A DNA stretch of 41,711 nt from Alistipes sp. (GTDB lineage Bacteria; Bacteroidota; Bacteroidia; Bacteroidales; Rikenellaceae): contig JAFWYM010000004.1 in the NCBI GenBank assembly GCA_017517705.1, positions 1 through 41,711 on the forward strand. The letters are read 5' to 3'. This document shows positions 1 through 5,943 of this stretch, piece by piece (positions within the stretch are counted from its first letter, which is position 1; each line of letters starts with the position of its first letter). A program made the position numbers and the translations under genes. The notes beneath the pieces are model-generated. The model was not told where the DNA came from. It did not search any database and was given only the letters and a program-made list of their open reading frames with translations.

Positions 1-303
1 ACCGTCCATCTGAGCAGCACCAGTTACCATGTTCTTCACATAGTCGGCGTGACCGGGGCAGTCTACGTGAGCGTAGTGACGACCTGCAGTCTGGTACTCT
101 ACGTGAGAAGTGTTGATGGTGATACCACGCTCCTTCTCCTCAGGTGCGTTGTCGATTGAGTCGAATGAACGAAGCTCAGACAAACCTGCCTTTGCAAGAA
201 CGGTAGTAATAGCCGCAGTAAGAGTAGTCTTACCGTGGTCAACGTGTCCGATCGTACCGATGTTCACGTGCGGTTTCGAACGATCAAATTTTTCTTTTGC
301 CAT
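1..303 (-). CDS. tuf: Elongation factor Tu, N-terminal part (runs off the window)
   Basis: EF-Tu is the GTPase that delivers aminoacyl-tRNA to the ribosomal A site. The 101 visible codons begin [20 protein letters not shown]. They contain the G1 P-loop GHVDHGKT, the switch I region with the RGITI motif, and the G3 motif DCPGH; the frame is open to base 1. The start is the ATG at 303, the conserved EF-Tu N-terminus. Three tRNA genes lie just upstream on the same strand, with no clear promoter between them and tuf, so tuf is probably cotranscribed with them, as in the tufB operon of E. coli. The rest of the gene lies outside the window. Identity is certain. Confidence 0.97.
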   Translation of the reverse strand, partial: MAKEKFDRSKPHVNIGTIGHVDHGKTTLTAAITTVLAKAGLSELRSFDSIDNAPEEKERGITINTSHVEYQTAGRHYAHVDCPGHADYVKNMVTGAAQMDG

Positions 304-420
304 AGTACTATAAGTATTTAAGTTTTTAAAGTTACTTATTTCTTTTCTTTACATATCAATCGCGCGATGCCGACATCCACCTCTTCTTTAGAGGCGACAT
401 CACATCACACGCATCTGTGA

Positions 421-492
421 GCGGAAGACGAGGCTCAAACTCGCGACCCATAGCTTGGAAGGCTATTGCTCTATCAACTGAGCTACTTCCGC
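421..492 (-). tRNA. tRNA-Gly (anticodon TCC)
   Basis: Read on the minus strand, the 72-nt sequence starts GCGGAAG and closes with the complementary CTTCCGC. The anticodon stem ATAGC/GCTAT encloses loop CTTCCAA, giving anticodon TCC. The T-loop GTTTGAGCC is slightly unusual (GTTTGAG rather than GTTCGAG). It lies between tRNA-Tyr and tuf. Confidence 0.95.
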
Positions 493-581
493 AAAAATAC
501 ACCGTTCGGAGGCTGCCTTTCGTTCCTCATTAGAGGCTTTCGCATCTAACGCGGATCTTGCAACTCCAACCGGCGTCGTAG

Positions 582-664
582 TGGGAAGAGATGGATTCGA
601 ACCACCGAAGGCGTGCGCCAGCAGATTTACAGTCTGCCCCATTTGGCCACTCTGGTATCTTCCC
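582..664 (-). tRNA. tRNA-Tyr (anticodon GTA)
   Basis: This 83-nt minus-strand tRNA has acceptor arms GGGAAGA/TCTTCCC, discriminator A, and a long variable arm as expected for bacterial tRNA-Tyr. The anticodon loop CTGTAAA gives GTA, and the T-loop GGTTCGAATCC is canonical. It is the second gene of a Thr-Tyr-Gly-tuf transcription unit. Confidence 0.95.
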
Positions 665-672
665 GATATTTG

Positions 673-746
673 AGCCGATGGAGGGATTCGAACCCCCGAC
701 CAGCTGATTACAAATCAGCTGCTCTGGCCAACTGAGCTACATCGGC
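673..746 (-). tRNA. tRNA-Thr (anticodon TGT)
   Basis: The minus-strand tRNA has acceptor arms GCCGATG/CATCGGC and discriminator T. Its anticodon stem GCTGA/TCAGC encloses loop TTTGTAA, giving anticodon TGT. The T-loop GGTTCGAATCC is canonical. It is the first gene of the tRNA-tuf unit, with the promoter 20-50 bp upstream. Confidence 0.95.
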
Positions 747-764
747 ATTGACCTTATCGAGTTG

Positions 765-795
765 CAAAGGTACGAACTTTTTTTTAATCTCCAAA
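765..795 (-). promoter_or_regulatory. Promoter of the tRNA-Thr/Tyr/Gly-tuf operon
   Basis: On the minus strand the -7 box TACCTTTG (765-772) matches the Bacteroidota consensus TAnnTTTG. A -33 TTTG (792-795) lies 19 bp upstream. The expected start is about 12 nt before tRNA-Thr. A second perfect -7 match, TATATTTG at 900-907, has no clear -33 partner and may be a secondary or chance site. The rest of the 747-1123 gap is AT-rich sequence plus the promoter of the downstream lipoprotein gene. Confidence 0.8.
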
Positions 796-1042
796 TTTTT
801 TGGATATTTTTTTTTTAAAAAACTTTCGTAACCTACTCATCCTCCTTTCAAAGAACTATCCGTCACCTGCTTACAAAGCACTAAACGGAAAATCGACTGC
901 AAATATACAACTTATTTTTTAATCGAGAAATAGTATGCCTACTTTTTTTACATTGAACATCGTTTTTTTACATTTAACCTCCACAGCCAGCCTATACCTA
1001 TATTTATATATACGCACGCACACGCTTAGACGTCGAGCGTAA

Positions 1043-1073
1043 TTGGCAAATGAGAGAAAAATTAATATCTTTG
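1043..1073 (+). promoter_or_regulatory. Promoter of the BACON lipoprotein gene
   Basis: TTG at 1043-1045, a 20-bp spacer, then TATCTTTG at 1066-1073 form a good Bacteroidota promoter. It lies 50 bp before the ATG at 1124. Confidence 0.75.
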
Positions 1074-1123
1074 TCCCACAAATGCAAGCAACACTAATTA
1101 CCGAAGATTAAAGGATTACCAAT

Positions 1124-2626
1124 ATGAGACGTATCGCATATCTCCTCTCGGCCATTCTAATGTGTGTAATGGCATCCTGCGAAGATAGCTCAATGACCGC
1201 GGGCAAGATAGTCATCACCTCGGGCAACGAGCTCAACATATCGATGAACGGAGGTAGGGCTACCATCACCTACACCACCAAGGGTGACGTATCGCCCGAG
1301 GATATCGCGATAACGACAACAGACCAGTGGCTCAAGATTGTAGATGCTAAGCGTCTGGGCGAGGTTGTCGTCTCGGCTGCGGCCAACACTACGGGAGGTA
1401 CACGTATGGCTGCCGTAAGCATAACGGTAGGCTCGCAGGTTTCTACCGTCGTCATCAATCAGTCGGGCACCCCCGACGAACCCGAGATTACACCCACGTC
1501 GTCCACAGCCATAGACCTTGGCCGCGCAGGACAGCCCGTTGTCATCACCTACGAGCTCGAGAATAAGAGGCCCGAAGGTTACACCTACGTCAAGTTCGAT
1601 GCCGAGTGGATCTACGCCGTCGACACCAACATCGAGGGAGAGGTCACACTCCTTGTTGCCACCAACGCCACAAACGAGAGCCGCACGGCAAACATCTCTG
1701 TTGGCTATGCCGATGCCTCGTTCGATGTCGTACTCACACAGGCGGGCGAGGGCGACTATAACTTCACCGCCACATCCTTTAGTGGCGATTACTACGGCGA
1801 TACCTACACCGCGGGTGCCGGCAACTACTTCCTCAAGTTCTCCGACCGCGGCTTCACCAGCGAAGGCGCCACCCTACCCTTTGGCACATACTACCGCATC
1901 GACGCCTATGGCACTGTCGTAACCGAGGAGGGGACGATTACTATCCCCGAGGGGGAGTATACCTACGATCCTGAGCGCACATATACGACGTGGACGTTTG
2001 TTGCCGACGCTACCGACTTCTTCGTTAACGACGAGCATGGGAAGCACCAGAAGCAGCCTATCGAGAGTGGCAAGATGGTTGTCAAGAGCGACTCTATAAC
2101 CTTAGAGCTTATCATCAACGGGGATAAGCACCACGTAGTCTACAACGGCAGCACCGTAGTCGGGGATCTCCGTGGCGATATTAACATTCTCTCTACGCTC
2201 GAGGATGACTACACGCTCGAACTATCGCACCACTCGATGATATATGCCTGCCAGGGCGACTGGTACGACTATGGCTTTATGAATTGGGTATTCCAGATTA
2301 AGCCCGACGATGGCGTTGGCGACTGCCTACAGATCGACATCATCACCGAACATAGCGACGAGGAGAGTGGCTTCGCAGGCAGATATACTGCATCGGAGGT
2401 GCTCGCCACGAATGCCTTTATGCTGGGCTGGATATATGGTGGCTACCTGGAGTGCAGCTGGTTCTTTACGGTCGATCAGGAGGAGATAGCGCCACTACGC
2501 GGTGGTGAGGTGACGGTAAAGCATAACGACGACGGCACCTACACCGTGGATATTGACGTCACGGACGACCTCCACAACCGCATAAGTGGTACATGGACGG
2601 GCATAGGCCAAGCACAGATAAAATAA
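1124..2626 (+). CDS. BACON-domain surface lipoprotein of unknown function
   Basis: The product has 500 residues. A lipoprotein signal peptide ends in the lipobox VMASC (Cys19), so the mature protein is probably membrane-anchored and possibly surface-exposed. Two BACON-like immunoglobulin folds follow at about residues 28-115 and 120-210. Each ends in the family's typical strand (VVINQSG and VVLTQAG). The remaining 290 residues are beta-rich with many aromatic and acidic residues. They seem to fall into two related halves (about 212-365 and 370-500) that I do not recognise. BACON domains are usually attached to glycan- or mucin-targeting proteins of Bacteroidota, so a carbohydrate or host-surface role is possible but unproven. 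The gene has its own promoter and no SusC/SusD partner nearby. Confidence 0.8.
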   Translation: MRRIAYLLSAILMCVMASCEDSSMTAGKIVITSGNELNISMNGGRATITYTTKGDVSPEDIAITTTDQWLKIVDAKRLGEVVVSAAANTTGGTRMAAVSITVGSQVSTVVINQSGTPDEPEITPTSSTAIDLGRAGQPVVITYELENKRPEGYTYVKFDAEWIYAVDTNIEGEVTLLVATNATNESRTANISVGYADASFDVVLTQAGEGDYNFTATSFSGDYYGDTYTAGAGNYFLKFSDRGFTSEGATLPFGTYYRIDAYGTVVTEEGTITIPEGEYTYDPERTYTTWTFVADATDFFVNDEHGKHQKQPIESGKMVVKSDSITLELIINGDKHHVVYNGSTVVGDLRGDINILSTLEDDYTLELSHHSMIYACQGDWYDYGFMNWVFQIKPDDGVGDCLQIDIITEHSDEESGFAGRYTASEVLATNAFMLGWIYGGYLECSWFFTVDQEEIAPLRGGEVTVKHNDDGTYTVDIDVTDDLHNRISGTWTGIGQAQIK

Positions 2627-2678
2627 TCGACGCTTATTCGGCAATAAGAAATAATAATACAAATTTATCGGGCTTAAA

Positions 2679-2710
2679 TTTGGCATATCCGCCATAACCC
2701 CCTATCTTTG
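2679..2710 (+). promoter_or_regulatory. Promoter of the slyD-like gene
   Basis: TTTG at 2679-2682, a 20-bp spacer and TATCTTTG at 2703-2710 match the Bacteroidota promoter consensus. The box overlaps the upstream-most in-frame start (2708), which therefore cannot be the real start; this favours the ATG at 2765. Confidence 0.85.
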
Positions 2711-2764
2711 CACACGCTATACGAGAGAATTCGAATAACTAATATAATTAAAACTAAGAGTACT

Positions 2765-3319
2765 ATGAAGGTAGAGATGAATAAGATGATCGCCGTAGAT
2801 TATAAGCTCACGGTAGATGGCGCTATTGCAGACCAGTCACAGCCCGGTCAGCCCTTGGAGTTTATCGCAGGCATGGGTATGTTGCTTCCCAAGTTCGAGG
2901 AGGCAATCATGGGCAAGGAGCCCGGCGAGAGCGTATCGTTCACGCTCGAGGCTAAGGATGGCTATGGCGAGGTTATCGCTGAGGCTATCGTTGAGTTGCC
3001 CAAGACCGTGTTTATGATGGATGGCAAGGTTGCCGAGGATATCCTCTTCGTGGGCAGCCAGATACCTATGTCTACGGCTGATGGTCAGCACATGATGGGC
3101 CTCGTTAAGGAGGTTAAGGATGAGACCGTCATGATGGACTTCAACCACCCCATGGCAGGTAAGACCTTGAACTTCGACGTTACCGTTGTCTCGGTACGCG
3201 ACACCACACCCGAGGATCTCGCTAAGTTTATGGGTGGCGGCTGCAGCTGCGGTGACTGCGGTGGTGGCTGTGGCGACCACGAGTGTGGCGAGGGCTGCGA
3301 CTGCGGTGGCTGCAACTAA
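2765..3319 (+). CDS. slyD: FKBP-type peptidyl-prolyl isomerase, SlyD-like, with Cys-rich tail
   Basis: SlyD proteins are cytoplasmic prolyl isomerases and chaperones that also bind metal. The 184-residue protein has the SlyD layout: an FKBP half (motifs DGAIADQS, PLEFIAGMG, LPKFEEAIMG), the insert-in-flap chaperone domain, and the closing half (HPMAGKTLNFDVTV). There is no signal peptide. The last 28 residues are almost only Gly, Cys and acidic residues, with eight cysteines and one His. E. coli SlyD instead has a His-rich nickel-binding tail. I infer a metal-binding role for this tail too, perhaps with other metals. The start at 2765 is set by the promoter at 2703-2710. Confidence 0.9.
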   Translation: MKVEMNKMIAVDYKLTVDGAIADQSQPGQPLEFIAGMGMLLPKFEEAIMGKEPGESVSFTLEAKDGYGEVIAEAIVELPKTVFMMDGKVAEDILFVGSQIPMSTADGQHMMGLVKEVKDETVMMDFNHPMAGKTLNFDVTVVSVRDTTPEDLAKFMGGGCSCGDCGGGCGDHECGEGCDCGGCN

Positions 3320-3344
3320 GATAGAGCCTCGGACATGGTCCTAA

Positions 3345-3388
3345 TAAAGTAATAGCGAGCAACCACAAGGTTGCTCGCTATTACTTTA
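3345..3388. terminator. Bidirectional terminator between slyD and the carboxyltransferase gene
   Basis: Perfect 20-bp arms (3345-3364 and 3369-3388) with a 4-nt ACAA loop sit between two converging genes. The outer ends are AT-rich, giving a short T-rich stretch (ACTTTA) on both strands. Confidence 0.85.
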
Positions 3389-3400
3389 GGCCTTACCGAT

Positions 3401-5746
3401 TTACTCGATAACCACCAGCGGCTGGTCAGCCTGAACGGTGTCGCCCTCAGCTACGAGGAAGCCGAGAATCTTACCCGCATAGTCCGACGAGATAGAGTTC
3501 TCCATCTTCATAGCCTCGAGGATAAGTAACTCCTGGCCCACAGCGACGGTATCGCCCACCTTAGCCTTGAACTCGATAACGCGACCGGGCAGCGGTGCGT
3601 TAACGGTCTTGCCGTCGGCAGCCGTAACCTTATGCTCAGCGCCAGCATCCTCAGCCGTATCCTCCATGGAGTCGGCAACCTCGATAAGGATGGCATCCGC
3701 AGCAACGGTGTCGCCCTCGGCTACCAATATCTGCTTAACGAAGCCGGCATAGTCGGTGGTGATAGAGTTCTCCATCTTCATAGCCTCGAGAATCATAACC
3801 TCCTGGCCCGAAGCAACCTTATCGCCAACCTTAACCTTAAGCTCGATAACACGACCGGGCAGCGGCGCACATACGGTCTTACCCGTCACGGGACGCTTAG
3901 CAGCAGCACCGGCACCAGCCTTAGCGCTCTCAATCTCTATGATGACACCCTCGGCCTGAACAGTATCACCCTCCTTGACGATGATCTGCTTAACCTTACC
4001 TGCGAAGTCCGAGGTGATAGAGTTCTCCATCTTCATGGCCTCGAGGATAGCAACCTCCTGACCTACTGCCACGCTATCGCCAACCTTAACCTTAAGCTCG
4101 ATAACGCGACCGGGCAGCGGTGCGCAGATGGTATCACCCGTGATGGGCTGGAGCTCCACCTTCTCCTCCTTCTTCAACGAGGGATCGGCAGCCACCTTCT
4201 CGGCATAAGCCGCCTTCTTGACACCCGTGAGGTAAGCCTTAGCAACCAAGGGGAACAACTCCAACAAGAGCTCCTCCTTCTCGTTCTCGGCCAAGAGCAC
4301 ACCACCGGCCTCCTCCAATGCGGGGTTGGGCTGCTTCTGATACTTCGACGTGTCGTAGGGGCGCTCCTCTCTGAAGCCACAAATCTTCTCGCGGAAGTCC
4401 TCGCTGATCTTCACCGGTGTGCGACCGTAGTCACCCTTCACAAGACCTACGAACTGTGCCGACTTATTTGTATACATGGCACGACCCGCCTTCTCATCCA
4501 TAGCGCAGTTTACGGCCTGAGCACCTACAATCTGCGATGTGGGCGTTACGAGAGGGGGAAGACCTGCTGCCAAACGCACGGGAGGGATAAGCTCCATAGC
4601 ACGAGGAAGGATATCCTCCGCGCCGAGCTGCTTGAGCTGCGCAACCATGTTAGAGTACATACCACCGGGAATCTCGGCATCCTGAACGAGCTTGTTGGGC
4701 GCGGGGAAGCCGAAGTAAGCCTCGATAGCCTGCGATGCCTCGAGAAGCTCATCCCAGTTCTCCTCCTGGGCAGCCTTCACGCAGCGGTCGAGCAGAGCGT
4801 CAACCTCAGCCGGTGTCTCGTCCGTAAGGGGATTGAAGGCCTTGGGCAGGGGCTTCTCGGCACCGAATACCGACAACTCGAGCTCCTTGCGTATATCCTT
4901 CAACTCGACGTTAATCTTAGCCACAGCCTCCATGTTTGCACCAAGCTCGATGCCCAACTTCTTACAGAAGAGGTAAACAAGCTCTACGGCGGGAGCACCC
5001 GTGCCACCACCAAACCACCAGCAGTTGGTATCTACGATGTCGACACCTGCAACGATAGCTGCATATACCGAGCCGAGACCGTAACCAGGCGTACAGTGTG
5101 TGTGGAAGTCGACAGTCACGCCGAGCTCCTTCTTCAAGAGCTTGATGAGGCCTGCCACACGTGCAGGAGGAATCAAGCCCGACATATCCTTGATGGTAAT
5201 CATGTCGGCACCGAGCTCTGCCATCTGGCGCGCCTTGTCGAGGAAGTACTCGTCGGTAAACACCTTCTCGTGCTCCTGGCCGTCGGTGTACTTAGGATCT
5301 ACGGTGTAACATACGGCGCAGTCAGCGATACCGCCATACTGCTTGATATACTTGATTGTCGACTTAACATTGTCCACATCGTTCAAGGCGTCGAAGATAC
5401 GCATGATACCCAAGCCGCTCTCGATGGCGTTGCGCGAGAAACCGTCAATAATCTCATCCGTATAAGGGGCATAACCGAAGAGGTTACGGCCACGCGACAG
5501 AGCCGTCAACTTTGACACATCACCCACAGCCTTCTTGATAGTCTCAAGACGTGTCCAAGGGTTCTCGTTAAGGTAGCGCATAACCGAGTCGGGCACAGCA
5601 CCACCCCATACCTCCATAGCATAGAAACCGGCATCCTTGTAGTAAGGAAGGCAGCGGTCCACCTGCTGCTGAGTCATTCGTGTTGCGAAAGACGACTGCT
5701 GACCGTCACGCAACGTAAGATCGCGAATTTTTAAGATCTTTGCCAT
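3401..5746 (-). CDS. Biotin-dependent carboxyltransferase (pyruvate carboxylase subunit B / oxaloacetate decarboxylase alpha) with three biotinyl domains
   Basis: The enzyme moves a carboxyl group between oxaloacetate/pyruvate and carrier-bound biotin. Residues about 1-270 are the HMGL-like TIM-barrel domain, with LRDGQQS, the likely carbamylated lysine in TIKDMSG, and metal ligands in DFHTHC. Residues about 290-500 are the conserved carboxylase domain. The usual single biotinyl domain is replaced by three tandem ones. Each carries EAMKMEN, with target lysines at 572, 657 and 747. The protein has 781 residues, against roughly 600 for one-domain relatives. No oadB/oadG membrane subunit or biotin carboxylase gene is adjacent, so the direction (carboxylation or decarboxylation) cannot be settled here. 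The start is the ATG at 5746 (MAKILKIRDLTLRDGQQ). Confidence 0.92.
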   Translation of the reverse strand: MAKILKIRDLTLRDGQQSSFATRMTQQQVDRCLPYYKDAGFYAMEVWGGAVPDSVMRYLNENPWTRLETIKKAVGDVSKLTALSRGRNLFGYAPYTDEIIDGFSRNAIESGLGIMRIFDALNDVDNVKSTIKYIKQYGGIADCAVCYTVDPKYTDGQEHEKVFTDEYFLDKARQMAELGADMITIKDMSGLIPPARVAGLIKLLKKELGVTVDFHTHCTPGYGLGSVYAAIVAGVDIVDTNCWWFGGGTGAPAVELVYLFCKKLGIELGANMEAVAKINVELKDIRKELELSVFGAEKPLPKAFNPLTDETPAEVDALLDRCVKAAQEENWDELLEASQAIEAYFGFPAPNKLVQDAEIPGGMYSNMVAQLKQLGAEDILPRAMELIPPVRLAAGLPPLVTPTSQIVGAQAVNCAMDEKAGRAMYTNKSAQFVGLVKGDYGRTPVKISEDFREKICGFREERPYDTSKYQKQPNPALEEAGGVLLAENEKEELLLELFPLVAKAYLTGVKKAAYAEKVAADPSLKKEEKVELQPITGDTICAPLPGRVIELKVKVGDSVAVGQEVAILEAMKMENSITSDFAGKVKQIIVKEGDTVQAEGVIIEIESAKAGAGAAAKRPVTGKTVCAPLPGRVIELKVKVGDKVASGQEVMILEAMKMENSITTDYAGFVKQILVAEGDTVAADAILIEVADSMEDTAEDAGAEHKVTAADGKTVNAPLPGRVIEFKAKVGDTVAVGQELLILEAMKMENSISSDYAGKILGFLVAEGDTVQADQPLVVIE

Positions 5747-5794
5747 AGTTTTCTTTTAAGGTTTTATGTAGTTAGTTTTAAGTTGTCTGCCACC

Positions 5795-5823
5795 AATAAC
5801 AGTTTGTCTGTTATTCGAATAAC
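5795..5823. repeat. Overlapping inverted repeats at the carboxyltransferase transcription start
   Basis: A 14-bp perfect palindrome GTTATTCGAATAAC (5810-5823) begins at the last base of the minus-strand -7 box and covers the expected start site. Its distal half also pairs with an upstream copy: AATAACAG (5795-5802) and CTGTTATT (5808-5815) flank a 5-nt loop. The placement suggests an operator, or a 5'-leader RNA switch, for the biotin enzyme gene; the binding factor is unknown. Confidence 0.6.
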
Positions 5824-5854
5824 AAATATAACATTTTTTTTCTAAAATTCCAAA
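5823..5854 (-). promoter_or_regulatory. Promoter of the carboxyltransferase gene
   Basis: On the minus strand TTTG (5851-5854), a 20-bp spacer and TATATTTG (5823-5830) match the Bacteroidota consensus. It predicts a leader of about 70 nt before the ATG at 5746. Confidence 0.85.
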
Positions 5855-5873
5855 TATTTCGTCAAGAAACTAC

Positions 5874-5915
5874 AAAAAAAAGCCATCCCGCGCAGTATAC
5901 ACCACGCGGGACGGC
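5874..5915 (-). terminator. Rho-independent terminator of the amylase gene
   Basis: Arms at 5905-5915 and 5882-5892 (10 of 11 paired, core CCCGCG/CGCGGG) are followed on the minus strand by eight T residues (5874-5881). It lies 29 bp past the amylase stop codon. Confidence 0.88.
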
Positions 5916-5943
5916 CGAAAAATACCTATATTACTATGATTGA

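Noticed and set aside
3632-5515. Long plus-strand open frame (627 codons) antisense to the carboxyltransferase gene
   Set aside because: It is a shadow frame of a codon-biased gene: Leu/Arg/His-rich composition, no recognisable motif, no promoter, and the minus-strand frame is a clear enzyme.
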